A DNA stretch of 48,048 bases, taken from assembly GCA_937864175.1 (NCBI GenBank), contig CALMJH010000067.1, positions 1-48,048 of the forward strand, in the 5' to 3' direction. Below the pieces are notes generated by a model that was given only the letters and a program-made list of their open reading frames with translations, was not told the DNA's origin and did not search any database. The position numbers were made by a program, and so were the translations under genes. The stretch comes from an uncultured Burkholderiales bacterium (GTDB lineage Bacteria; Pseudomonadota; Gammaproteobacteria; Burkholderiales; Burkholderiaceae_A). Below, piece by piece: positions 1 through 7,191 of the stretch (positions are counted from its first letter, which is position 1; every line of letters starts with the position of its first letter).

Positions 1-49
1 ATGATCTGCTCGTCCGTAAATCGCTTCTTCATGTCCGACTACTCCTTCA

Positions 50-406
50 ATGTCGGACTTTACTAACTTCCCAGTGGCCCTGTTTATCGGGGGCAGGTCG
101 CGGTTTGCAAAGCAGTCTGTGCCGCTGCTGGTTGCCCTTACAGTCACGGCAGGGTACTGGTTCACATCGTCTACTTTTTTCGCGAATCCAGCGGTCTGCA
201 TTGCGCGAACATTTACGGATACTTTCGTAGGGATTTCCCCAATCGATCTGTCAATATTTCTCATCGCGCAGATCGTTGGCCTAGTCAGTTTCCTTGGATT
301 AAGAAAATTAAGCAGCCAATTTTCTCTGAATTTCAGAGAGTTAGGCGAGGCTAGTGGACGCACGTTATTGCGCCGCGCGAAAACCATGATCGCGTGTAAG
401 GATTAG
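50..406 (+). pseudogene. Aquaporin (MIP family) remnant, 5'-truncated
   Basis: This 118-residue reading frame matches only the C-terminal half of a bacterial aquaporin/glycerol-facilitator-type channel. It carries the second pore motif in the context FANPAVCIAR, preceded by a YWFTSST segment, as in MIP half-repeats, and followed by a last hydrophobic helix (around residues 68-83). The N-terminal half with the first NPA motif is absent. The same frame has a stop at 17-19, and the other two frames of bases 1-49 show nothing aquaporin-like. The ATG at 50 is therefore probably a fortuitous start inside a decayed gene. Because the window begins here, an alternative is a frameshifted gene whose 5' part lies outside. 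Family assignment is fairly sure; function is probably lost. Confidence 0.65.
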
Positions 407-463
407 TTTCTTTTTCCATAACCACGGAACAGTATGTTCAGAACAAACCTAAAGGAGGCAGCC

Positions 464-1813
464 ATGGGAATCAACAAGCATCAAGAGCAAGAAAAAAAGA
501 TGGTTGAAGAGGCGCTAAGGATTGGTCCTCAGAGCGATCGGCGAAGATTTTTTGTCTCTGCCGCAACCATGGGGGCAGCGGCGGCAACTGCACCGCTCGT
601 TTCGATGGCCCAGAGTGCCCCGGCCGGCGCAGCACCTGCTGCTAGGCGAGCGATTCTAAAAAATGATGCGCGTTTGTTGAACATCGGGGCGACTGTCCGC
701 AGCGGCAACTACTGGGACTTCACCACATTTATGACTCCCGTCGAGGAGTTTTATGTTCGTAATCACTATCCCACCCCTTTGGTGGAGCAAAAGCCCATCC
801 TAGATCCCAAAAATTGGAATCTTAAGATCCACGGTAACGGCATTGATAAGCCGATCGAAATTACCTACGATCAACTGCTTAAGATGCCATCTAAGACGAT
901 CGTGGCGACAATGGAGTGCCATGGAAATGGCCGCTCTTTATTTTGGGAGCAACAGGGTCACGACAAAGTAGCCGGCGGTAACTGGGTTTTAGGAGCAATC
1001 GGGCAGGCTGAGTGGCAATACGTGCCGATGAGCCATATTTTTGCTTTAGTTGGGCTAAAACCAAACGCTAAATCAGTACTCTTTTGGTCTGGGGTAGATG
1101 GCAATGACATGGGGCGTCCGATGCCAGTGTCAGAGATCACCTCAAGGGCTGATGACATTGGCATCTGCTTCAATATGAACGGCAACCCCCTAACAGCAGA
1201 TCATGGAGGTCCCGTTCGTGTGGTTGTTCCTGGTTGGGGGGGTACGGCGTCCATTAAGTGGCTCACCGAAATGAAAATCGACACTCACCACCATTGGGTT
1301 CGTTTGAACACCAAAGGAGAGGTCTATATCGGGCCCGATTACGAGGCGCCCACAATCAACCCGACCGACGAGTTTATTGGTGTAGCTGCAGCAGATGTCA
1401 AAGGTCCAATGGTTACTTGGATGCCGATTAAATCCTTCATTACTGTGCCCTTGGTTTTGGAGAAGTCACCGTCAGTGCCCGCCAATTACCCATTGAAACG
1501 GGGTGAGGTTCCGAAGGTCAGCGCTGGGCGCCAAGTAATGCGGGGTTATGCGTGGGCTCCTCAGCACGGTATTTGGTACGTCGAGTACCGGATTGACGGT
1601 GGAATGTGGCAGCGTGCCAACTTGCGGCAGCCGAATTTAGGAAAGTACACCTGGGTGAGGTTTGATTTCCCGTGGGATGCCACTCCGGGGAATCATGTAA
1701 TTGAAACCAGAGGCACAGATTCCAAAGGAAATTCGCAACCCGCGACGGTTCCGTTTAATCAGTTGGGTATGGCTAACGGAGCTGTTCCGAAGTTCAAAAT
1801 CCAGGTCGTTTAA
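464..1813 (+). CDS. Sulfite oxidase-family molybdopterin enzyme (SorA/SoxC-like), Tat-exported
   Basis: A 449-residue periplasmic oxidoreductase of the sulfite oxidase family, expected to oxidise sulfite or a related sulfur compound and pass electrons to cytochrome c. The start at 464 is chosen because AAAGGAGG lies just upstream; the earlier ATG at 434 has no ribosome site. A twin-arginine signal (DRRRFF near residue 25, then an Ala-rich hydrophobic stretch) indicates export of the folded cofactor-loaded enzyme. The molybdenum-ligand cysteine is visible in MECHGNGR (about residue 152). The C-terminal part has the immunoglobulin-like dimerisation fold sequence typical of the family. The gene for a small cytochrome c follows at 1869, which resembles the two-gene SorAB arrangement more than SoxCD. 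The base composition is AT-richer than the rest of the window, suggesting transfer. Substrate is inferred from family only. Confidence 0.8.
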   Translation: MGINKHQEQEKKMVEEALRIGPQSDRRRFFVSAATMGAAAATAPLVSMAQSAPAGAAPAARRAILKNDARLLNIGATVRSGNYWDFTTFMTPVEEFYVRNHYPTPLVEQKPILDPKNWNLKIHGNGIDKPIEITYDQLLKMPSKTIVATMECHGNGRSLFWEQQGHDKVAGGNWVLGAIGQAEWQYVPMSHIFALVGLKPNAKSVLFWSGVDGNDMGRPMPVSEITSRADDIGICFNMNGNPLTADHGGPVRVVVPGWGGTASIKWLTEMKIDTHHHWVRLNTKGEVYIGPDYEAPTINPTDEFIGVAAADVKGPMVTWMPIKSFITVPLVLEKSPSVPANYPLKRGEVPKVSAGRQVMRGYAWAPQHGIWYVEYRIDGGMWQRANLRQPNLGKYTWVRFDFPWDATPGNHVIETRGTDSKGNSQPATVPFNQLGMANGAVPKFKIQVV

Positions 1814-1868
1814 CCTGGGTGTCCCAAGCGCTGCGGCCAATTGGTCGCAGCGCCCTCTTTTAAAAACC

Positions 1869-2246
1869 ATGAAAAAAATTCTAATACTGTTTTCCGCGGT
1901 ATTTGCACCGGCCGCTTTTGCCGTGGAAATCCCCTCTGGTGCAAGCCCACAGGTTATTTCTGGTGGAAATCTCTACAAAGCGCACTGCGTTTTATGTCAT
2001 GGAGTAAATGGTCGTGACGCGGTGACGTTCCCGCGTCCGATATGGGGTCCTGGACAGGACATCAAAAAATTTCAAACTGCCAAAGGCCTGTTTGAGTATC
2101 TTCAGATGCTCATGCCATTTGATGACCCTAATAAAATTAGTGATGCAGAAAAGACAGCGATCACTTCATTTTTGATGGTCAAGAATGGAGACTTACCCCC
2201 AGCGAGCAATTTGCCCGTGGGTGGAAACTCGTCGCCAATTAAGTGA
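1869..2246 (+). CDS. Small monohaem cytochrome c, partner of the sulfite oxidase homologue
   Basis: A 125-residue exported cytochrome c. Residues 1-18 form a Sec signal peptide (MKK, hydrophobic core, AFA cleavage site). The single haem site is CVLCH (Cys40, Cys43, His44), and Met82 in the LMPF segment is the likely sixth ligand, giving a class I cytochrome. It begins 55 bp after the molybdoenzyme gene, on the same strand, and most likely accepts its electrons, as SorB does for SorA. No good Shine-Dalgarno sequence precedes the ATG. A longer reading frame starting at 1701 overlaps the upstream gene and is rejected because it would bury the signal peptide. Confidence 0.8.
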   Translation: MKKILILFSAVFAPAAFAVEIPSGASPQVISGGNLYKAHCVLCHGVNGRDAVTFPRPIWGPGQDIKKFQTAKGLFEYLQMLMPFDDPNKISDAEKTAITSFLMVKNGDLPPASNLPVGGNSSPIK

Positions 2247-2403
2247 TTTTTTAGATTGCACTTTCTTAGTCTTTAGCCATGTGGTCTCCCCCGTCAAGTA
2301 GACAGTGAAGATGGAGAGTTTATCTGGCGGCTATCAGAGGATCTGGAGGATGGTGATGTGGCGGCCAGCGATAGTCGAAGAGATGGCGCTGCAGTTGCGT
2401 TCT

Positions 2404-2427
2404 AGGGTCTGACTGACGTCAGACCCT
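2404..2427. repeat. Perfect inverted repeat, 10-bp arms
   Basis: AGGGTCTGAC and GTCAGACCCT flank a 4-nt loop (TGAC). The arms are perfectly complementary. There is no T-tract on either side, so a Rho-independent terminator is doubtful. It lies just past the stop codon of the minus-strand gene scrap, so it may have ended that transcript, or it may be a remnant of a mobile-element end. Confidence 0.6.
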
Positions 2428-2451
2428 ATCCAAACAATCCGTAATAGAACC

Positions 2452-2550
2452 TTAGCGCTTGAGATCCGTCATCGCACCATAAACCAGTGCGCTGACCTGC
2501 TCGCGATAATATTTACGAATTTCACCAGGGGCAGTCGTCCCCACCACCAC
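2452..2550 (-). pseudogene. C-terminal scrap of an unidentified gene
   Basis: Read on the minus strand, 32 codons end in a stop at 2452-2454 and look like a genuine protein C-terminus (...GEIRKYYREQVSALVYGA...), with a charged helix pattern. The frame is closed upstream by a stop at 2551-2553 and has no start codon in a sensible context. I do not recognise the family. It is best read as the last fragment of a gene cut by rearrangement; coincidence cannot be excluded for so short a frame. Confidence 0.35.
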
Positions 2551-2579
2551 TTACGTACTAACCTGGGATTTCAGGTTAA

Positions 2580-2786
2580 GTGATCTTTGCAGAGCAGATC
2601 CCCCGTGCCGAGTATTCCAAGATGATGGTCATCGACGCCCCCGATGCAGGTCAGTTCTCCAAGGCGCACATTCCTGGTGCCGTCAACATTGAGTGGCGCA
2701 AGGTGCTGGAACAGCGCTCCAAGATCCCCAAAGACAAAATGGTCCTGATCTATTGCAACACTGGCAGTCTAAGCATTAGCCCCTGA
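2580..2786 (+). pseudogene. Rhodanese-domain gene fragment, truncated at both ends
   Basis: The 68 codons match the interior of a rhodanese (sulfurtransferase) domain: VIDAPDAGQF, then KAHIPGAVNIEW, then the active-site loop beginning YCNTGSLS with the candidate catalytic cysteine. The match stops directly after the active-site loop, where the frame runs into a stop, so the C-terminal third of the domain is missing. Upstream the frame is closed by a stop at 2577-2579 and only a GTG without ribosome site is available. The usual aspartate-arginine pair (DARD) is changed to DAPD. This is not a fragment of the intact rhodanese at 4972, which has a different active-site loop. It is most likely a dead remnant. 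Confidence 0.7.
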
Positions 2787-2835
2787 AGTATCTGGGGGGC
2801 TCGGGGGGCTCTCCTTGATCTTGTAGGTCTCTAGG

Positions 2836-2863
2836 TTGACGCCGACCGGCGAATCCATAAAAA
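2836..2863 (+). promoter_or_regulatory. Predicted sigma-70 promoter of the riboswitch-terC unit
   Basis: TTGACG at 2836-2841 and TAAAAA at 2858-2863 are separated by 16 bp. Transcription would start around 2869-2871, which is where the first strand of the riboswitch helix begins. The independent agreement between promoter position and RNA element supports the call, although the -10 matches the consensus at only four of six positions. Confidence 0.55.
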
Positions 2864-2867
2864 TCAC

Positions 2868-3051
2868 GAAGCCTCTCAAAGGGAGTAGTTCACATGGCCC
2901 GCTATGGCCATGCGGCGATATCGTCAATTCAGCGTCTGGTGGCGGCCCCACCACCGCTCGGTACCGCCAACCGTCATTTTGGACGGGGAACAAGACTGGC
3001 GAGGAGTTTTTAACAAACACCGGATCTGGCCAGTCTGGGTAGAGAGGCTTC
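2868..3051 (+). ncRNA. yybP-ykoY family (Mn2+) riboswitch with anti-Shine-Dalgarno helix
   Basis: The leader of terC carries the conserved blocks of the yybP-ykoY manganese riboswitch: AAAGGGAGTAG (2878-2888), CGTCAATTC (2922-2930) and GAACAAGAC (2988-2996). Helices are visible: ATGGCC/GGCCAT (2894-2899 with 2906-2911) and CCGTC/GACGG (2971-2975 with 2982-2986), the latter immediately before the AACAAGAC loop. Family members commonly precede TerC/Alx proteins, as here. The aptamer-closing helix can be drawn as CCTCTC (2872-2877) with GCGAGG (2999-3004), one mismatch. The same 5' strand, GAAGCCTCTC (2868-2877), is perfectly complementary to GAGAGGCTTC (3042-3051), which contains the terC ribosome site. 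This suggests translational control: Mn2+ binding holds the 5' strand in the aptamer and frees the ribosome site. The class is recognised from the sequence; the switching model is inference. Confidence 0.85.
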
Positions 3052-3055
3052 TCAC

Positions 3056-4069
3056 ATGATCTCCATCGGTACTCCGTTGCTGTGGACGCTGTTCGTCATC
3101 TTTGTCGTCATCGCGCTTGCGATCGACTTCTTCGCCCTGAATAAGCAGGGCGCCCATGCGGTCACCATGAGAGAGGCCACCATCTGGTCGCTCATCTGGG
3201 TGGCGGTCTCCTTCCTATTTGTCGGTTGGCTCTGGTGGCATCTGGGTGGCCTGGGAATAGACCCGGCGGCCAAGGCAGTCGCAGACGCCAAGGCCCTTGA
3301 GTTCGTAACCGGCTATGTGGTTGAAAAGGCACTGGCCGTCGACAACATCTTCGTCTTTCTAATGTTGTTTACCTACTTTGCCGTGCCCGCTGAGTTCCAG
3401 AAGCGGGTGCTGATGTTTGGCATTCTGGGGGCGCTGGTTCTGCGGGCCGTCATGATCCTGGTCGGCGCCTGGCTGATCGTAAAGTTCCACTGGGTCATGT
3501 ATGTCTTTGGTGCCTTCTTGGTCATCACGGGCATCAAGATGTGGTGGGCGGCAGGTCAGGAGCCCGACCTCGAGAGCAACCCCGCGCTGAAGTGGGTTCG
3601 CCGTCACATGAAGATTTCCCCCGACTTCGATGGCGAGAAGTTCTTCACCATGGTCAATGGCGTCCGAATGGCCACACCCTTGTTCGTGGTCATCTTGCTG
3701 ATTGGCTTTGTTGACCTGGTCTTTGCGGTGGACTCTATTCCCGCCATCTTTGCCATCACCACGGATCCATTCATTGTGCTGACGTCGAATGTCTTTGCGA
3801 TTCTGGGGCTTCGGGCCATGTACTTCCTGCTGGCGGGCATGCACGAACGCTTCCACCTGCTGTCGTATGGATTGGCCGTCGTCTTGGTCTTTATCGGCAC
3901 CAAGATGCTGCTGATCGACCTCTACAAGATTCCCATTGCTTGGTCTCTTGGCTTTACCGTCTTGACCCTGGTCATCACCATGGTCTTGTCCCTGAAGATC
4001 CCACCGAAGGCCGGGCAGACGGGCGGCGCTTTTCCTTTCAAGGCAAAGGAAAGACCGGATCAGCCCTAG
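3056..4069 (+). CDS. alx: TerC/Alx family integral membrane protein, probable Mn2+ exporter
   Basis: A 337-residue multi-pass inner-membrane protein of the TerC/Alx family. It has about nine hydrophobic segments and the paired acidic family signatures: EKALAVDNIFVF in the first half and VFAVDSIPAIFA in the second, whose membrane aspartates are the likely metal-handling residues. The length is close to E. coli Alx. Known relatives controlled by the same riboswitch class protect against excess manganese, so manganese efflux is the best guess. The ribosome site AGAGAGG (3041-3047) lies 8 nt before the ATG and inside the riboswitch switching strand. The gene stands alone and converges with the TonB-like gene. 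The name TerC would be equally acceptable, as tellurite resistance is not implied. Confidence 0.85.
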   Translation: MISIGTPLLWTLFVIFVVIALAIDFFALNKQGAHAVTMREATIWSLIWVAVSFLFVGWLWWHLGGLGIDPAAKAVADAKALEFVTGYVVEKALAVDNIFVFLMLFTYFAVPAEFQKRVLMFGILGALVLRAVMILVGAWLIVKFHWVMYVFGAFLVITGIKMWWAAGQEPDLESNPALKWVRRHMKISPDFDGEKFFTMVNGVRMATPLFVVILLIGFVDLVFAVDSIPAIFAITTDPFIVLTSNVFAILGLRAMYFLLAGMHERFHLLSYGLAVVLVFIGTKMLLIDLYKIPIAWSLGFTVLTLVITMVLSLKIPPKAGQTGGAFPFKAKERPDQP

Positions 4070-4089
4070 TCTCGCCGGCAGCCTCTGAG

Positions 4090-4869
4090 TTATTGGGGAT
4101 GGGTCTTTAGGCGACTGGATTCCCAGAGGTCGAACTGTCGCTGCATGTCGGCGGCCTCGGCCTCCGGGGAATCCTCCGGTGCGTCTGGACACTCGGTTGG
4201 AATCGGCTGATTGAGGTCGGGCCTTGGCGGTGGGGGTTTGGGGATAAAAGCCGAACGACCATCCCAGCCAAATGGATTGCTGTAGCGAGGTGGATCGGGC
4301 AGGCAGTCAAACTTGTAGATCGGTGGCCAGCCATCGTCAAAGGGCTGAAACGAAATGGTCTTCTCAAAAATAAGCGGCTGTCCGGTTGGGGTGGGCGGTA
4401 GTGGTGGCAGGTTGGCAATCGCCCGACGGGCCAACTTCTCGGCCTTGTCTGAGGTGGACCAGATGGTCTGTAGCTTGACAAGCCGCCCGTCCGGCGCAAT
4501 CTCAATGGCAAACCGGACTGCGCCCTGGTCTGGTCCCTCTACAGCTGTTCCCATCATGCTGCGAACCTGCTGCCCCCAGGTGTTGCGGTAACGCTTGCTG
4601 TTTTTTAGCTTATAGGTCGACGCCAGTGCCCAGTCCTCTGCCGATGGGGCAGGTGGCGCCGCCTTGCTGGCCGGCCCCGGCGCTGGCTGACTGGGTGGAT
4701 TTGAGGGGGCCAGCCGAATGACTTCGATGTTCAGGGGGTCTTGGGCTGCCTCTGGGCGGGAGAGCTTCAGTTCACCCGTCAGCACTAAAACTGGCAGCAG
4801 GAGAGTCAGGTGTAGAGCGACTGCAATGGCTAGATTCGGCAGGCGTCTTTGGATTTTGATAAAGATCAA
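4090..4869 (-). CDS. TonB-like energy-transducer-family protein
   Basis: A 259-residue protein with TonB-type layout: an N-terminal membrane anchor (about residues 12-32), a Pro/Ala-rich periplasmic linker (about 55-75), and a region from about 95 to 175 resembling the TonB C-terminal fold (VRFAIEIAPDGRLVKL, then a cluster of small and proline residues). Beyond this is an unusual tail of about 80 residues, rich in proline and acidic residues and containing two cysteines, that ordinary TonB proteins lack. The only plausible start is TTG at 4867-4869; a stop lies four codons upstream. No exbB, exbD or receptor gene is nearby, so the partner is unknown. It could be a TonB paralogue serving another envelope function. 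It converges with terC, with 20 bp between the stops. Confidence 0.6.
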   Translation of the reverse strand: MIFIKIQRRLPNLAIAVALHLTLLLPVLVLTGELKLSRPEAAQDPLNIEVIRLAPSNPPSQPAPGPASKAAPPAPSAEDWALASTYKLKNSKRYRNTWGQQVRSMMGTAVEGPDQGAVRFAIEIAPDGRLVKLQTIWSTSDKAEKLARRAIANLPPLPPTPTGQPLIFEKTISFQPFDDGWPPIYKFDCLPDPPRYSNPFGWDGRSAFIPKPPPPRPDLNQPIPTECPDAPEDSPEAEAADMQRQFDLWESSRLKTHPQ

Positions 4870-4971
4870 AGTCAGTTTCTAGAAACGGTTTACTGTAGGG
4901 GTCGATTCATCACCAGACCAATGGCAAAGAACCATGGTTGAACTTTACACCCCAGTCTGAGGAGACTTGTT

Positions 4972-5562
4972 TTGAAAAAGATGATGTCCATGTTGGTGGG
5001 CCTAGCCGGCCTGCTGGTGAGCCATATGGCCTTTGCTCAGGCCGCCACCATTGCTGTTGGTACCCCCCTGAAGATTCTGGAGGGTCAGCCCGAGCAGATC
5101 ACCATCAAGACCGCTAAGGGCTCTGTCACCATTACCCGCAAGATGACCGCCTGTGGCAAGAACGGCGGTGTCATGCAGCCCCTTGTGCCCGTAAAAGGTG
5201 TTCATCCCGTGGCCGAGATCGAGATCATCGCAGCCCTTGGGGATGCAGACTCGATTGTGTTGGACATGCGGGACACCAATGACCGCGTCAAGGGCACCAT
5301 ACCTGGCTCCGTTGGTATTCCCTACACCGAGGTCGCCTCACGCATGAACGAGTTGGGCTGTACCAAGACCGGTGCCACGTGGAATTGCGCCAAGGCCAAG
5401 AAGGTCTATGCCTTTTGCAACGGGCCAGCCTGTCCCCAGAGTCCCATGGCCATTCGTGCCATGACCCGCGATGGCTTTCCCGCCGACAAGATCTATTACT
5501 ACCGGGGCGGCATGCTCGACTGGGATGCGCTGGGCCTGACCTCGGTCAAAGACGAGTTTTAA
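4972..5562 (+). CDS. Periplasmic rhodanese-domain protein
   Basis: A 196-residue exported protein with a Sec signal peptide (cleavage near the AFAQA segment, residues 20-25) and a rhodanese domain over about residues 80-190. The catalytic loop is C149-N-G-P-A-C-P-Q-S, so the putative persulfide cysteine is followed five residues later by another cysteine. Further cysteines at about 61, 130 and 139 could make disulfides in the periplasm. The domain keeps the VLDMRD and GTIPGSVGIP rhodanese elements. The TTG start at 4972 is preferred because GGAG sits about 8 nt upstream, whereas the next ATG is too far away. A likely role is sulfur transfer or thiol-redox work in the periplasm; the substrate cannot be read from sequence. 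A terminator follows directly. Confidence 0.8.
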   Translation: MKKMMSMLVGLAGLLVSHMAFAQAATIAVGTPLKILEGQPEQITIKTAKGSVTITRKMTACGKNGGVMQPLVPVKGVHPVAEIEIIAALGDADSIVLDMRDTNDRVKGTIPGSVGIPYTEVASRMNELGCTKTGATWNCAKAKKVYAFCNGPACPQSPMAIRAMTRDGFPADKIYYYRGGMLDWDALGLTSVKDEF

Positions 5563-5581
5563 GCTTCTCAGGTCGATGATC

Positions 5582-5609
5582 AAAGGGAGGCAACGGTCTC
5601 CCTTTTTTT
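5582..5609 (+). terminator. Rho-independent terminator after the rhodanese gene
   Basis: AAAGGGAG (5582-5589) and CTCCCTTT (5598-5605) form a perfect 8-bp stem around an 8-nt loop, followed by a run of T ending at 5609. It lies 19 bp after the rhodanese stop and overlaps the last codon of the convergent photolyase gene by two bases, so it may serve both directions, though the T-run is better on the plus strand. Confidence 0.8.
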
Positions 5610-7155
5610 ATGCCGCAGTGAGAACAGACGATCGATGCTCGTTGGCCTGCAGGCGGATCTGGCTTTGCGTGGCGTGGTCCAGTCGATTCACGTTCTTGAT
5701 CTGCATGACCATTCTCGGGTTCTTGGCCAGTCGGTCTTTGTGCCCGATCAAGAAATCCCAATAAAGGGTCGTAAACGGGCAGGCCGACGGGCCTAGCTTC
5801 TCTTTGGGCTTATAGCGGCAGCCGCTGCAATGGTTGCTCATGCGATCGATGTAGGCTCCGCTGGCCGCATAGGGCTTGCTGGCCATCTGTCCGCCATCTG
5901 CAAATTGACTCATTCCCAGCGTGTTGGGTAGCTCAACCCATTCGACGGCATCTACATAGACCGACAAATACCACTCATGAATAGCCTGCGGTCTCACGCC
6001 AAAGAGCAGGGCATAGAGGCCGGTGACCATGAGTCGCTGAATGTGATGTGAGTAGCCAAAACGCAGGGTCTGGTCCAGGGCATCTCGCAGACAGGCCATG
6101 TCCGTCTGACCAGTCCAATAGAGCGAAGGCAGTGGCTGGTCCGCACCCAGTTCATTGAGGTCTGCATAGCCAGGCATCTTGAGCCAGTAGAGGCCCCGAA
6201 CGTACTCTCGCCACCCAATGACCTGACGAATGAAACCCTCGGCAGCCTCGATGGGGACATTCCCACGCTGAAAGGCCTGTTCCGCAGCCTGGGCGACCTC
6301 CAGTGGACTGATGAGTTTGAGATTCAGGCTAGAAGACAGGTGTGAGTGATAGAGCCAGGCTTGGCCAGACCACATGGCATCTTGGTAGCGACCAAAGAGG
6401 GGCAGCCTCTCTCGGATAAAGGCCTGCAGGGCTTCTAGCGCTTGGGCTCGACTGACAGGCCAATTGAAGTGGTTCAGGTCGCCCACATGGCCCTTGAACC
6501 GGGAATTCACCAGGCCGATCACGTCCTGGGTGATCTCATCGGGGGCAAACTGCGCCGGTGGTGGCACGAGGCCAGGGCCCTGTTTGCCAAAGGCACCTCG
6601 GTTGTCTTCGTCAAAGTTCCACTGTCCGCCAACCGGCTCTGAGTTCTGCATGAGCAGACCAGTCTTGTGGCGGACTTCTCGGTAGAAGTACTCCAACCGC
6701 AACTGCTTGCGACCTTTGGCGTGGGCTGAGAACTCCTCAAGAGTCGTGATGAAGTGGCTGTCAGTCAGCACCGTCAGCGCGGTGGCATGGCTGGTCGCGC
6801 ACTGCTCTATTGCCTTGAGCACCCGGTAATCCCCCGGCTGGGTCATGACCAGTTGTTCGGGTTGATGGCCTTGAATGGCCCGCGCCAGTTCTCCTGCCAG
6901 GGTCTGGGTGTTGTCGGGGTCGTCTAGCTGGACGTACTGAACCGTCCGGCCCAACTCTCGCTGCGCCTTGGCAAAGTGCCGCATGGCACTCAGAAAGAGA
7001 GTGGTCCGGATCTTGGAGGAGGGCACATGCTCAGATTCCTGGGCGACTTCGGCCATCCAGATCAGGTCACGGTGCGTGTCGAATCCCGACAGGGCTGGGC
7101 TCTGGTGGTCGAGTTGGTCCCCCAAGACCACAATGAGATTACGAACCTTTGTCAT
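5608..7155 (-). CDS. Photolyase/cryptochrome-related protein with Fe-S cluster (PhrB type)
   Basis: A 515-residue member of the iron-sulfur bacterial cryptochrome/photolyase group (deoxyribodipyrimidine photolyase-related proteins), whose characterised members repair (6-4) photoproducts in UV-damaged DNA using FAD and a 4Fe-4S cluster. The N-terminal alpha/beta domain opens with LIVVLGDQLD. The C-terminal half keeps the FAD-domain signatures, including YSHHIQRLMV, which holds the histidines thought to act in (6-4) repair. Cluster cysteines are visible as CSGC and ACPF near the C-terminus plus an upstream cysteine in TDMACLRD. Length agrees with the family. It is transcribed alone, downstream of katG behind the katG terminator, so both UV and peroxide protection sit together. 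Photoreceptor function is an alternative. Confidence 0.85.
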   Translation of the reverse strand: MTKVRNLIVVLGDQLDHQSPALSGFDTHRDLIWMAEVAQESEHVPSSKIRTTLFLSAMRHFAKAQRELGRTVQYVQLDDPDNTQTLAGELARAIQGHQPEQLVMTQPGDYRVLKAIEQCATSHATALTVLTDSHFITTLEEFSAHAKGRKQLRLEYFYREVRHKTGLLMQNSEPVGGQWNFDEDNRGAFGKQGPGLVPPPAQFAPDEITQDVIGLVNSRFKGHVGDLNHFNWPVSRAQALEALQAFIRERLPLFGRYQDAMWSGQAWLYHSHLSSSLNLKLISPLEVAQAAEQAFQRGNVPIEAAEGFIRQVIGWREYVRGLYWLKMPGYADLNELGADQPLPSLYWTGQTDMACLRDALDQTLRFGYSHHIQRLMVTGLYALLFGVRPQAIHEWYLSVYVDAVEWVELPNTLGMSQFADGGQMASKPYAASGAYIDRMSNHCSGCRYKPKEKLGPSACPFTTLYWDFLIGHKDRLAKNPRMVMQIKNVNRLDHATQSQIRLQANEHRSSVLTAA

Positions 7156-7191
7156 AAGGCTTGGAGTCTTCGCAATTTCCCAAGATTCGTC

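Larger units (their letters stand above)
2247..2579. other. Decayed intergenic junction
   Basis: No intact gene lies in these 333 bases. They hold a perfect inverted repeat (2404-2427), the apparent 3' end of a minus-strand gene (2452-2550), and otherwise sequence without coding character. Base composition changes from AT-richer on the left to GC-rich on the right. The segment 2288-2310, with its run of C followed by GTCAAGTAGACAG, has the look of an insertion-sequence end, but I cannot confirm that without a database search. Taken together the stretch looks like a rearrangement scar. Confidence 0.5.

Noticed and set aside
2836-3042. Short open frames across the terC leader on both strands
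   Set aside because: They coincide with the riboswitch blocks, and their codons do not resemble protein-coding sequence.
3359-4192. 277-codon open frame antisense to terC
   Set aside because: It is Gln/Asp/His-rich with no recognisable fold and lies opposite conserved TerC motifs, so it is a shadow frame.
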